From positions 1-9,936 of the forward strand of contig JAEWBU010000109.1 of NCBI GenBank assembly GCA_023390985.1: a stretch of DNA of 9,936 nt, read 5' to 3'. The stretch's first letter is position 1. Every line of letters starts with the position of its first letter. The notes under the pieces are model-generated. The model searched no databases and was not told where the DNA came from. It saw only the letters and a program-made list of their open reading frames with translations. The DNA is from Pseudomonadota bacterium (lineage in GTDB: Bacteria > Pseudomonadota > Gammaproteobacteria > Burkholderiales > Burkholderiaceae_C). Positions 1 to 7,199 of this stretch are shown piece by piece. The translations under genes were made by a program, and so were the position numbers.

Positions 1-267
1 GGCCTTGACGAGGCGGCCGACGGCGCGCGCCACCTGCACCAGCGAGGCGGCGGCGCCGCCGCTGCCGCGCGTGTCCAGCGGCCGCAGCACCGGGCCGGTG
101 CCGTCCTGCGCCTGCGACTGGATCAGGTAGTCGGCGACCTTGTACATGCCGCCGCCGACCGGGGTCCAGGGCACGGCGATGTAGATGAAGCGGCTGTCGC
201 GCGCGGCATCGTCTTGCGCCGGCACGGCCAGGCCGAAGGTGGAGGAGGGATCCATCGGTTGGGTCAT
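1..267 (-). CDS. Probable family 4 glycosyltransferase, N-terminal part only
   Basis: Only the first 89 codons are present; the gene continues beyond base 1. The product starts MTQPMDPSS and has a polar leader of about 25 residues. It then enters a hydrophobic beta strand followed by a glycine loop (FIYIAVPWTPVGGGMYKVADYL), given here as seen. A strand, then a Gly-Gly-Gly-Met loop, then a helix is typical of the N-terminal Rossmann domain of GT-B glycosyltransferases such as GT4. A later LRPLDTRGSG segment resembles what polysaccharide-locus GT4 proteins carry. The start overlaps the stop of the preceding GT2 gene as ATGA (267-264). A second in-frame Met at codon 5 is an alternative start, and neither has a strong Shine-Dalgarno. 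It would act in the cytoplasm, adding a sugar to the lipid-linked repeat unit. The catalytic C-terminal half, with the EX7E motif, is outside the window, so family and specificity are inferred. Confidence 0.72.
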   Translation of the reverse strand, partial: MTQPMDPSSTFGLAVPAQDDAARDSRFIYIAVPWTPVGGGMYKVADYLIQSQAQDGTGPVLRPLDTRGSGGAAASLVQVARAVGRLVKA

Positions 268-1319
268 GAGTACATCGCCCGCCCCTGGCGGGTGGAAGTC
301 CGGGGTTCCTGCAGCACGAGGCTGGGGATGAGGGCCCGCGGCGACTGCCGCGGAGCGAGGAAGCCGCGCACCAGGCCGGCGGCCTGCACGCACCAGGAGA
401 CGACGGAATAGACGCCGCGCGCCACCGAGCGCTTGCGCCACGACATGGCGGCGAACGGGGCGGCGAAGAGGGCCGCGGCGGCGATGGCGCGAGCGTCCGC
501 GGCCAGCGGCCAGAACGGCACCGACAGCAGCGCCGCCCACCAGGCCAGCACCGCCACGTACAGCCGCAGCTCGCGCAGCCCGCGCGTCACCAGCTTCATG
601 CGCGGCTTGCCGATCGCGCTGCGCACCAGCTCGCCGACGCCGCAGGCGTAGCGGCTGCGCCAGCGGCGCGCCAGCAGCTGGTAGGGCGGGGCGTCGTGGC
701 CGTAGTGGGTGACCGAGTCGAACGGCAGCCGCCAGAGCTTCCAGCCGAGCGAGCGCAGCCGCACCGCGAGGTCGAACTCCTCGTAGCTGTGCAGGTTGCG
801 GTCGGACAGGTAGCCGGCCTCCTCGATGGCCCGCCGGCGGTAGAGCCCGCCGCCGTCCAGCCGGTCGACCTGGCCGGGGATGCGGTGGGCCTCGAGCTTC
901 TCGCTGCGCTCCTCGCGCTCGCGGTACTCCAGGCTCTCGGTGTTGAGTTCCACCACGCGGCCGGCCACGCCCGCGATCTCGGGATGCTGGGCGAGGAACG
1001 ACAGCGCCTGCTCCAGGAAGCCCGGCACCAGCTTCATGTCGCCGTCCATGATGTAGACGTATTCGCCGCGCGAGTGCTGCCAGCCCAGCTGCGGGCCGGC
1101 GCCGCAGCTGCGGTCGGCGGCGCGCGCCAGCTGCACGATGCGCACCGGGTAGCGGCTGGCCACCTGCACGGTGCCGTCGGTGGAGGCGGAGTCGGCCAGG
1201 ATCACCTCGCCGCCGACGTCGGCCAGCGCCGCCAGGCAGCTCTCGATCGCGGCGCCGATGTTGGCCTCTTCGTTGAGGGCCTTGATGACGATGGATACGC
1301 GGCAGTTCGGCGTCTTCAT
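264..1319 (-). CDS. Family 2 glycosyltransferase with C-terminal membrane segments
   Basis: The product is 351 residues. It opens with the GT2 nucleotide-sugar fold: VSIVIKALNEEANI at 8-21, the acidic loop LADSASTDGT at 41-50, and the metal-binding DXD as MDGDMKL at 91-97. An acceptor-side acidic region, HSYEEFDLAVRLRSLGW, lies at 177-193, with an RRWRSRY basic motif near 218-224. Two hydrophobic stretches (about 253-271 and 277-293) suggest membrane anchoring after the catalytic domain. It should transfer a sugar from a nucleotide donor to a polyprenyl-linked acceptor on the cytoplasmic face of the inner membrane; donor and acceptor are unknown. The start was chosen at MKTPNC because its ATG overlaps the upstream GT2 stop (ATGA, 1319-1316) and homology begins at once. 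The open frame extends to 1721, but that part is antiparallel noise from the neighbour. A GGAGG lies about 10 bases upstream of the start. Confidence 0.9.
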   Translation of the reverse strand: MKTPNCRVSIVIKALNEEANIGAAIESCLAALADVGGEVILADSASTDGTVQVASRYPVRIVQLARAADRSCGAGPQLGWQHSRGEYVYIMDGDMKLVPGFLEQALSFLAQHPEIAGVAGRVVELNTESLEYREREERSEKLEAHRIPGQVDRLDGGGLYRRRAIEEAGYLSDRNLHSYEEFDLAVRLRSLGWKLWRLPFDSVTHYGHDAPPYQLLARRWRSRYACGVGELVRSAIGKPRMKLVTRGLRELRLYVAVLAWWAALLSVPFWPLAADARAIAAAALFAAPFAAMSWRKRSVARGVYSVVSWCVQAAGLVRGFLAPRQSPRALIPSLVLQEPRTSTRQGRAMYS

Positions 1320-2275
1320 TGCGCGGGGCCCTCCGGCGAGAACGCCTCCGCGCTGCGCAGCCGCCAGCGCTGCCAGCTGTCGGCCACGTGCGAGGGCATG
1401 AACAGCGCCATCAGCAGCGTGAGCTGCCAGCGGCGCGTCAGCGCGACCTGGCGCGCGTCCCACAGCAGGCGCAGCGCCGCCATCCGGTTGCCCGCGCCCA
1501 GCATCTCGCGCGCCATCGTCACTTCCTGCTGGCCCACGAACCACAGCGCCGTCTTCGGACGCGGCAGGCGGCCGGCCCGCGCCGCGTCGCGCATGCGCGT
1601 CAGGAAGGCGGGCACGGTGGCCGAGGGCGTGCGGCGCGACAGGCTGTCGGGCAGCACGCGGATGGCCGCGAACGGCGCGTTGACCACCGCGACCGGGGTG
1701 CGGTCGGCCACGCGGAACCACATGTCCAGGTCCTCGCCGTGCGACTCGCCCTCGATGAAGCAGGGCTCCATCGCGCGCAGCACGGAGGCGCGGATGGCCA
1801 CGCTGCTGCTGTTGAACGGCGCGGTGCGCATCCAGCGCTGCCGCAGGTCGTCCACGATCTCGACCTCGAAGAAGCTCTCGGTGACCGGCCAGGGATCGGG
1901 GTCGTCCAGGACGTTCTGCATGGTGCGCGACTGCGCGCCCAGCAGGCCCGCCTCGGGACAGGCCTCGTGCGCCTGCTTCAGCGCGGCCAGCATCTCGGGG
2001 TGGTACCAGTCGTCGGCGTCGAGGAAGGCGATCCAGTCGCCGGTGGCCAGGGCGATGCCGCGGTTGCGCGCGGCCGAAACGCCGGCGTTGGGCTGGCGCA
2101 CGAGGCGCACGCGCGGATCGGCGATCGCCGCGACGATCTCGGCGGAGTCGTCGCTGGACCCGTCGTCCACCACGATCACCTCGTGGGGCGGCAGGGTCTG
2201 GGCGAGCACCGAGTGCACGGCGCCGTGCACGTAGCGCGCCTTGTTGTACAGCGGGATGACGACGGAAAACTTCAT
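1316..2275 (-). CDS. Family 2 glycosyltransferase (GT-A fold)
   Basis: The product is 319 residues and classical GT2: FSVVIPLYNKARYV at 3-16, VIVVDDGSSDDS at 33-44, NAGVSAARNRGIALATGDWI at 63-82, and the DXD-type metal site FLDADDW at 84-90. A conserved GEDLDMWFRVA acidic motif lies at 180-190 and is likely to hold the catalytic base. The C-terminal hundred residues are basic and amphipathic (KTALWFVGQQE, RRWQLTLLMALF), suggesting peripheral membrane contact. The role is transfer of one sugar during repeat-unit assembly in the cytoplasm; the exact sugar cannot be read. The start MKFSVV overlaps the stop of the polymerase/ligase gene as ATGA (2275-2272) and is preceded by AGGA at seven bases. 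Its stop overlaps the next GT2 in the same way. The open frame reaches 3433, but the extension has no family resemblance and lies over the membrane-protein gene. Confidence 0.93.
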   Translation of the reverse strand: MKFSVVIPLYNKARYVHGAVHSVLAQTLPPHEVIVVDDGSSDDSAEIVAAIADPRVRLVRQPNAGVSAARNRGIALATGDWIAFLDADDWYHPEMLAALKQAHEACPEAGLLGAQSRTMQNVLDDPDPWPVTESFFEVEIVDDLRQRWMRTAPFNSSSVAIRASVLRAMEPCFIEGESHGEDLDMWFRVADRTPVAVVNAPFAAIRVLPDSLSRRTPSATVPAFLTRMRDAARAGRLPRPKTALWFVGQQEVTMAREMLGAGNRMAALRLLWDARQVALTRRWQLTLLMALFMPSHVADSWQRWRLRSAEAFSPEGPAQ

Positions 2276-3738
2276 GCAGCGGTCCTGAGGGTCGGCTCGA
2301 TCGGTTTGCGCGTTGCGGCCTGCGGCGCCTTCGAGGCCACGCGGGCGGCGGCGCCGGAGGCCACCGCGACGATCAGCAGGAAATGGGTCAACACATGGCT
2401 GCCGTAGTCCATCAGCAGCAGCGGCACTTCGCTCACCGACAGCAGGGCGGTGGAGCAGAAGAGGGCGAGGCTCAGCCCGCCGGTGGCGCGGGCGTAGCGG
2501 ATGGCCATCACGGTCAGCACGACGGCGTAGACCGCGAGGCCGAAGGCGCCGAGCAGGCCGGAACGCGACAGCGTGTCCAGCAGCTGGTTGTGCGCGTGCG
2601 TGGCCTGCGGCATGCCGATGGCCTGGCGGTAGTCGGAGTCCCAGATCGTGAGGCCATAGCCCAGGATCGGGTTGCGGCTCCACTCTTCCATGGCCACCAC
2701 CCAGATGCGGTCGCGGCCGGTCAGCGAGGCCAGCTGCGCGCCGGCGCTGGTGTTGAAGAAGTCGGAGACCAGGGTGGGCAGGTCGAACACCAGCACCGCG
2801 ACCAGCACGCCCAGCACCGCCGTGATCACCATCAGCAGCAGGCCGACGCCGAACGAGTTGGCGCGCGGGTCGCCGGCCTTGTGGACGGCGTCGCTGCCGC
2901 GCCGCACCACCAGCAGGCAGCAGGCGCTGATCACGAAGGCCAGCCAGGCCGTCTTGGACTGCGCCACGAACAGCACGGCGAGGCCCAGGATCCACGCCAG
3001 GAAGTTCAGCCAGCCGCGCCGGAACGGCCGCACCCACAGCAGCACCAGCGCGATCTGCGCCAGCATGCCCATCATCACCGGGTGCGGGGTCAGGCCGCCG
3101 AAGCGGGGCAGGCCGGGGATCAGGCCCTGCACGTAGCTGTTGTCCAGCACCAGGCCCGGGTTCACCGGGATCACCACCGCGCCGGCCAGCATGAAGATGA
3201 ACAGCGAGTTGCGCACCGTGGCCACGATGCGGTCCCGGTCCAGCGGCCCGGACAGCGAGCAGGCGATCCCCAGCACCAGCGGATACAGGTACTCGTGCGA
3301 GATGCGCGTGTGCGGCGCCGCCACCGCGGTGATCGCCACCGTGGTGGCCCAGAACAGGACGAAGCTGGAGGTCAGCATCGGCGAGGGCACCGGCTTCCTC
3401 TGCGCGAAGTGGCTGACGATGCGCTCGAAGCACACCGCCAGCAGCAGCAGCGACACGCCGCGCTGCAGCCAGGCGATGGCCGGGTTGCGGACCGCCGCCT
3501 CCAGCGCCTGCGTTTCCTTCTCCAGCATCAGGAACGCTTCGGTGAGGTTGCGTCCGGACAGCAGGACCTCCAGGCCGGTGAGCACCAGCATGGCGGGGAA
3601 GATCAGGAACAGCAGGCCGTCGCGGCGCGCCTTCCAGTGGTCGGCCGCGTCGCGGCCGCGGACCTTGCGCGACTTGACGGTGGTCGCGTCGTGGGCTCGA
3701 TTCATCGAAAACTCTCCAGGCTCGCGGCGGACGGTCAT
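2272..3738 (-). CDS. O-antigen ligase / Wzy-type polymerase family membrane protein
   Basis: The product is 488 residues and strongly hydrophobic, with roughly ten to eleven membrane segments, starting near FLIFPAMLVLTGLEV (about 44-58). The conserved Wzy_C/O-antigen-ligase region is visible: GGLTPHPVMMGML, QSKTAWLAF near 260-268, then the large periplasmic loop with LTGRDRIW (about 339-346), NPILGYG (about 356-362) and HAHNQLLDTLSRSG (about 381-394). The His-Ala-His-Asn signature and Arg residues of this loop are expected to be functional. It would join lipid-linked sugar repeat units, or ligate the glycan to an acceptor, on the periplasmic side. Ligase and polymerase cannot be told apart from sequence alone. 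Two starts are plausible: 3738 (ATGA overlap with the flippase stop, GGAGG seven bases upstream at 3746-3750), chosen here, and 3705 (MNRAHD, GGAGAG at 3712-3717), giving 477 residues. Confidence 0.88.
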   Translation of the reverse strand: MTVRREPGEFSMNRAHDATTVKSRKVRGRDAADHWKARRDGLLFLIFPAMLVLTGLEVLLSGRNLTEAFLMLEKETQALEAAVRNPAIAWLQRGVSLLLLAVCFERIVSHFAQRKPVPSPMLTSSFVLFWATTVAITAVAAPHTRISHEYLYPLVLGIACSLSGPLDRDRIVATVRNSLFIFMLAGAVVIPVNPGLVLDNSYVQGLIPGLPRFGGLTPHPVMMGMLAQIALVLLWVRPFRRGWLNFLAWILGLAVLFVAQSKTAWLAFVISACCLLVVRRGSDAVHKAGDPRANSFGVGLLLMVITAVLGVLVAVLVFDLPTLVSDFFNTSAGAQLASLTGRDRIWVVAMEEWSRNPILGYGLTIWDSDYRQAIGMPQATHAHNQLLDTLSRSGLLGAFGLAVYAVVLTVMAIRYARATGGLSLALFCSTALLSVSEVPLLLMDYGSHVLTHFLLIVAVASGAAARVASKAPQAATRKPIEPTLRTAA

Positions 3739-5228
3739 GGGCGGGCCTCCGGGGCGGCCCAGCGCGGAGCGAAGGCCGGGATCAGGCGCGAGAGCACGCC
3801 GCGGGCCTCGGGGCCGAGCACCTGCGGGCGGGCGATGGCGAGGGCCAGCAGGGCGCCGAAGCCGGTGCAGCCCTCGATGATCAGAGTGGCCAGCGGATGG
3901 CCGAGCGGCGAGACCAGCTGGCGTCCGAGCAGCACGGCGACGCCGCAGAAGGCGCCCAGCGCCAGTCCGCGCAGGAAGAACGGGGCCAGGTCGCGCCAGG
4001 TGAGGTCGAGGGCGCGCAGCACCGCCACCACCACGAGCGCGGAACGCGCCAGGATCAGGAAGGCCGAGGCGATCACCACCGCGCGGATGCCCAGCGGCGC
4101 CAGCAGCCACCACAGGGGCAGGGCGACGGCCAGCAGTGGCAGCTGCAGCATCGCTTCCAGGTGCTTGCGGCGGGTGTTCCACAGCACCGGCGTGGACAGG
4201 CCCAGGCAGCTCCACGCCGGCAGGCACAGGAAGAGCACCGCCATCACCCAGCCCGCTTCGCTCCAGGCCTGGCCATAGAGCACCAGCACCAGGTCGCCGG
4301 CCAGCATCGACATCAGCACCGCCGCCGGGACCAGGAACACCAGCACGCAGGCGAGCATCGTGAGCCAGGCCTGCCCGAGCTGGCGCAGGTCGTCCTGCAG
4401 CTTGGCGCCCGCCGCCAGGAAGGTGGGCTGCAGCGAGTTGATCAGCAGCACGTAGGGGATGGACGCGAAGTTGTAGGCGACGTTGTAGAGGCCCACCGCG
4501 TGCGTGCTCAGCATGCGGCCGATCACGATGCGGTCGACGTTGGTGAGCAGCCAGTTGACGATGTTGGTGAAGAACACCGTGCGGCCGGTATCGAAGGTCT
4601 CGGCGCTGGTGGCGTGGCGGAACAGCGGCTTGATCGAGTGCGGCCGCACCGCGAAGGTCGCCGCCAGCGAAACGCCCGCCTGCACCACGCAGGCCGCGGC
4701 CAGCGCCTGCGCCTCGAAGCCCTGGAGCGCGAGCGGCACGCCCACCAGCAGGTAGCCGGCCGCGTAGCTGCCCAGCTGGATCAGGCCGAGCGCGCGGAAG
4801 TTGAGTTCACGCGACAGCAGGCAGTTGACGGGGCCCTGCAGGCCCAGCAGCAGGCAGGCCACGGCCATCCACTGCAGCATGGGCTCGACGCGCGGGTCGC
4901 CGAAGAAACCGGACAAGGGCTCGGACAGCGCGAAGAGCGCGATGCAGGAAAGCGCCGCGGCGATGGCCTGCCAGGTGAAGGCGAAGCGCACGTCGTCCTC
5001 GTCGACCTCCTTCTTCAGCATCAGGCTGTAGCTGAAGGCGTTGCCCGAAAGGAAGGAGGCGAACGTCAGCACCACCATGCCGATGCCGTACACGCCGTAG
5101 TTGCTCGGTCCGAGCAGGCGGGCCAGGACGACCTGGGCCACCAGCTGCAGCGCGAAGCGGCCGGCGGTGGTCAGGGCGCTCCACTTGAAGGCGCGCTCCG
5201 CCATGGTTCGCAGTTTGGCGGCCCTCAT
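3735..5228 (-). CDS. Oligosaccharide flippase family protein (Wzx-like)
   Basis: The product is 497 residues, the usual size for PST/MATE-like polysaccharide flippases, with about 12-14 hydrophobic segments. It starts with a short basic cytoplasmic end followed by FKWSALTTAGRFALQLVAQVV at 14-34, given as seen. LARLLGPSNYGVYGIGMVVL follows, the hallmark N-terminal motif of this family (in many homologues LAR.LGP..YG). The second half starts with TNVDRIVIGRML and GLYNVAYNFASIPY, another family signature around helix 7. It should flip the lipid-linked repeat unit across the inner membrane. The start at 5228 gives an ATGA overlap with the small upstream gene; MAERAF at 5204 is an alternative, and neither has a good Shine-Dalgarno, consistent with translational coupling. 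The position just before the Wzy-like gene supports a Wzx/Wzy-dependent pathway. Confidence 0.93.
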   Translation of the reverse strand: MRAAKLRTMAERAFKWSALTTAGRFALQLVAQVVLARLLGPSNYGVYGIGMVVLTFASFLSGNAFSYSLMLKKEVDEDDVRFAFTWQAIAAALSCIALFALSEPLSGFFGDPRVEPMLQWMAVACLLLGLQGPVNCLLSRELNFRALGLIQLGSYAAGYLLVGVPLALQGFEAQALAAACVVQAGVSLAATFAVRPHSIKPLFRHATSAETFDTGRTVFFTNIVNWLLTNVDRIVIGRMLSTHAVGLYNVAYNFASIPYVLLINSLQPTFLAAGAKLQDDLRQLGQAWLTMLACVLVFLVPAAVLMSMLAGDLVLVLYGQAWSEAGWVMAVLFLCLPAWSCLGLSTPVLWNTRRKHLEAMLQLPLLAVALPLWWLLAPLGIRAVVIASAFLILARSALVVVAVLRALDLTWRDLAPFFLRGLALGAFCGVAVLLGRQLVSPLGHPLATLIIEGCTGFGALLALAIARPQVLGPEARGVLSRLIPAFAPRWAAPEARP

Positions 5229-5548
5229 TGGCGGTCGGTTCCCCAGCGTCGGAGCACGATGCCGACCATCAGCGCGAGGGCGGCGATCAGCATGCCGGTG
5301 GTGTGCTCGCGGCCGCGCTCCTGCTCCTTCTTGGCGACGGCGTCGTCGCCGCCCTGCAGGTTGGCGGCCAGGGCCGTCGGATCGGCGCCGTGCTGCGCGC
5401 CGACGGCGGGCTGCGCCGGCACCACCAGGTTCGCACGCATGAGCCCGCCGGCCAGCGGGGCGGCGGCTTCGTTGCCGGCCGGGAGGTCACCGGCCATGGC
5501 GGTCTGCACTGCGAAACTGAGGGCTAGCGCAGGGAGGAACTTCTGCAT
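5225..5548 (-). CDS. Small exported protein with C-terminal membrane anchor, unknown function
   Basis: This is an unrecognised 107-residue protein at the promoter-proximal end of the visible polysaccharide operon. The start MQKFLPALALSFAVQTAMA reads as a signal peptide with a likely AMA/GD cleavage after residue 19. A low-complexity Ala/Gly/Pro-rich middle (20-70) and a charged stretch (KKEQERGREH, 73-82) follow. Then comes one hydrophobic segment (GMLIAALALMVGIVL, 85-99) and a short basic tail RRWGTDRQ. The layout of signal, linker, helix and basic end resembles CTERM-type sorted proteins, but no PEP motif is present. The start at 5548 was chosen because AAGGA (5556-5560) lies seven bases upstream and because it places the signal peptide at the N-terminus. 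A start at 5569 adds seven charged residues and has a poor ribosome site. Its stop overlaps the flippase start (ATGA), so it is probably expressed with the operon, acting in the periplasm or inner membrane. Confidence 0.7.
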   Translation of the reverse strand: MQKFLPALALSFAVQTAMAGDLPAGNEAAAPLAGGLMRANLVVPAQPAVGAQHGADPTALAANLQGGDDAVAKKEQERGREHTTGMLIAALALMVGIVLRRWGTDRQ

Positions 5549-5555
5549 CTGGGCG

Positions 5556-5560
5556 TCCTT
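5556..5560 (-). promoter_or_regulatory. Ribosome binding site that decides the small gene's start
   Basis: AAGGA on the minus strand sits seven bases before the ATG at 5548. The competing ATG at 5569 has no comparable purine run, so this site favours the 107-residue form that begins directly with a signal peptide. Confidence 0.6.
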
Positions 5561-5656
5561 GCGGTCCATCGATGCAGGTCATTCTCAAACAAGGGGTTCG
5601 GGCGTTGGGGCGCTCGCACCAGAAGGGTCATGGCTCTTTCAGACCATTGCCCAGAT

Positions 5657-5697
5657 CGGCTCCTACGGCAGAGCTGCGAGCCCGGCCGTAGGGGCCG
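5657..5697. repeat. Strong imperfect hairpin between transporter and polysaccharide operon
   Basis: The arms 5657-5669 and 5685-5697 are 13 bases each and pair fully except for one G-T position, around a 15-base loop. The core is CCTACGG...CCGTAGG. A second, competing pairing exists between GCGAGC in the loop and GCTCGC just right of the element. It lies 20 bases after the EamA stop and about 110 bases before the small gene's start, in the only gap between two same-strand units. It could be a transcription terminator or REP-like element; no T-run follows on the minus strand, so a classical intrinsic terminator is not well supported. The rest of the 168-base gap (5549-5716) shows no convincing -35/-10 pair. 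Confidence 0.55.
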
Positions 5698-5716
5698 GCT
5701 CGCGGGGCCGAGCAGC

Positions 5717-6622
5717 TCAGCGCTGGACGCTCAGCCGTTTGCGCGCCGGCAGCTTCAGCAGGCCGGTGGAAAGCGCCGTGCCGCACACGATCACGGCCGC
5801 GCAGAACAGCATCCACGCCGTCACCTGCTCATGCAGGAACAGCACGCCGTAGAGCACGGCGAACACCGGCACCACGAAGGTGACGGCGAGCGCGCGCGCC
5901 GGGCCCGCTTCCTCGATGAGGCGGAAGTAGAGGATGTAGGCGATGCCCGTGCACAGCACGCCCACCGCGACCAGCGCGAGCCAGGCGGTCGCGCCCGGCA
6001 TCTTCGCGGGCCAGGCCCAGGCGGCAGGCAGCGCGAGCAGCATCGTGGCGCCGAGCTGGCTGCCGGTCGCCGTGACCAGCGGCGGCAAACCCGACAGGTA
6101 CTTCTTGGTCGCGCTCGCCGCGATGCCGTAGCAGAGCGTCGCGACGAGGCAGGCCAGCACGGCCCTGCCGGGCGCGGGGCCGCCGGTGCCGGCCTTGAAG
6201 CTCGCGCCGTCCCAGGCCAGCATCGCGACACCGGCGAAGCCGACCACGAGGCCGACGGCGCGCGCGGCGGCGGGACGGTCGTTCAGCCACAGCCACGCGA
6301 CCAGCGCGCCGAACAGCGGCACGGTCGCGTTGAGGATCGACGACAGGCCGGTCGTGATGGTGGACACCGCGAACGCGAACAGCGCGAACGGGATGCCCGA
6401 GTTCAGCACGCCGACGATGCACACTTTGCGCCAGTGCCGGCGCAGCTGCGGACCCAGGCCGCGCCACAGCACCAGCGGCAGCAGGAAGGCCGAGGCGATG
6501 GCCACGCGCAACGCGGCCGTGGGCAGCGGCCCCAGGTCGACCACGGCCAGGCGCATGAAGAGGAAGGAGCCGCCCCAGATCGCGGCGAGCAGGAGGAAAT
6601 CGAGGACGGAAGACAGGGACAT
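5717..6622 (-). CDS. EamA/DMT-superfamily transporter
   Basis: The product is 301 residues with about ten hydrophobic helices in two repeated EamA halves, the normal size for this family. The first half opens LLLAAIWGGSFLFMRLAV, the typical EamA helix 1 with the WG(G/S) motif, and contains RVAIASAFLLPLVL and ILNATVPLFGALVAWLWLNDRP. The second half has ATLCYGIAASATKKYL and ends with ALAVTFVVPVFAVLYGVLFLHEQ, the conserved end-of-repeat pattern. It is probably an inner-membrane exporter or permease for a small metabolite; substrates in this family cannot be read from sequence. The start at MSLSSV was chosen because homology begins there; the open frame runs to 6667 with an Arg/Pro-rich, unlikely leader, and neither has a clear Shine-Dalgarno. 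It lies 79 bases after ogt on the same strand and may be co-transcribed with the repair genes, without evident functional linkage. Confidence 0.9.
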   Translation of the reverse strand: MSLSSVLDFLLLAAIWGGSFLFMRLAVVDLGPLPTAALRVAIASAFLLPLVLWRGLGPQLRRHWRKVCIVGVLNSGIPFALFAFAVSTITTGLSSILNATVPLFGALVAWLWLNDRPAAARAVGLVVGFAGVAMLAWDGASFKAGTGGPAPGRAVLACLVATLCYGIAASATKKYLSGLPPLVTATGSQLGATMLLALPAAWAWPAKMPGATAWLALVAVGVLCTGIAYILYFRLIEEAGPARALAVTFVVPVFAVLYGVLFLHEQVTAWMLFCAAVIVCGTALSTGLLKLPARKRLSVQR

Positions 6623-6701
6623 GGCGGGCGAGTGTGGGGGCGAACGCGAGGGCCGCCGCCGGCGCATCGATGAAAGTTGCGGGGCCGATTGATGCGTTGC
6701 G

Positions 6702-7199
6702 TCAGCGCGCCGCGCTCTCGAGCCGCAGCAGCGCGGTCTTGCGGTCCAGCCCGCCGGCGTAGCCGGTGAGCGACCCGTCGGTGCCCACCACGCGATGGCA
6801 GGGCACGACGATGCTGACCGGGTTGCGGCCCACGGCCGCGCCCACCGCGCGCACCGCGGCAGGCTGGCCGATGCGCCGGCTCAGGGCCGCGTAGCTGGTG
6901 CGCTCCCCGGCCGGGATGCCCAGCAGCGCCTGCCACACCGAGCGCTGGAACGGCGTGCCGCCCTGCAGGTCGAGCGGAAGATCGAAGGCCGTGCGCTCGC
7001 CGGCGAAGTACTCGTCGAGTTGCCTGCAGGCCACGGCGAGCACCGGGTGGCCCGGCTCCATCGGCCACTTGCCGGCATCCGGGTGGTAGCGCTGGCCTTC
7101 GAACCACAGGCCGGCGAGGCCGCGATCGGTGGCGGCCAGCAGGATGGAACCGAGCGGGCTGGCGTGGCGCGCGGCGACCAGGTCAGGCGGGAATTTCAT
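6702..7199 (-). CDS. ogt: Methylated-DNA--[protein]-cysteine S-methyltransferase
   Basis: The product is 165 residues, full length for Ogt/MGMT. It repairs O6-methylguanine and O4-methylthymine by moving the alkyl group irreversibly to its own cysteine. The acceptor site is clear: VSIVVPCHRVVGTDGSLTGY at 128-147, with Cys134 in the PCHR motif. The recognition helix region is GTPFQRSVWQALLGIPAGER (81-100) with TSYAALSRRIGQPAAVRAVG (101-120), containing the Arg that replaces the flipped base and the Asn (Asn126, GRNP) hinge. The N-terminal region (1-75) is the usual less conserved ribonuclease-like domain. Its ATG overlaps the ada-alkA stop (ATGA, 7199-7196), and AAGGAAAGG (7207-7215) lies seven bases upstream. 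Coupling to the upstream fusion gene makes a compact alkylation-repair unit. Confidence 0.96.
   Translation of the reverse strand: MKFPPDLVAARHASPLGSILLAATDRGLAGLWFEGQRYHPDAGKWPMEPGHPVLAVACRQLDEYFAGERTAFDLPLDLQGGTPFQRSVWQALLGIPAGERTSYAALSRRIGQPAAVRAVGAAVGRNPVSIVVPCHRVVGTDGSLTGYAGGLDRKTALLRLESAAR

Noticed and set aside
1320..1721. N-terminal extension of the first GT2 gene up to 1721
   Set aside because: The extra residues are Arg/Pro/Gly-rich and overlap the neighbouring GT2 in another frame. The GT2 fold begins right at the ATG at 1319.
5570..5660. A promoter for the polysaccharide operon (TTGTTT and GAGAAT hexamers on the minus strand)
   Set aside because: The two hexamers are adjacent rather than 16-18 bases apart, and no other pair fits. 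The promoter may be of another sigma class or lie further upstream.
696..5852. Very long plus-strand open frames opposite the polysaccharide genes (for example 696-2234, 2383-4278, 3897-5852)
   Set aside because: Their products are His/Gln/Arg/Ala-rich with no recognisable domain. They mirror minus-strand genes with clear family motifs, as expected of antisense frames in 70% GC DNA.
6663..6696. Inverted repeat (9-base arms, one G-T) just after the ogt stop
   Set aside because: The arms are short, the loop is long and no T-run follows on the minus strand, so a terminator call is not supported.
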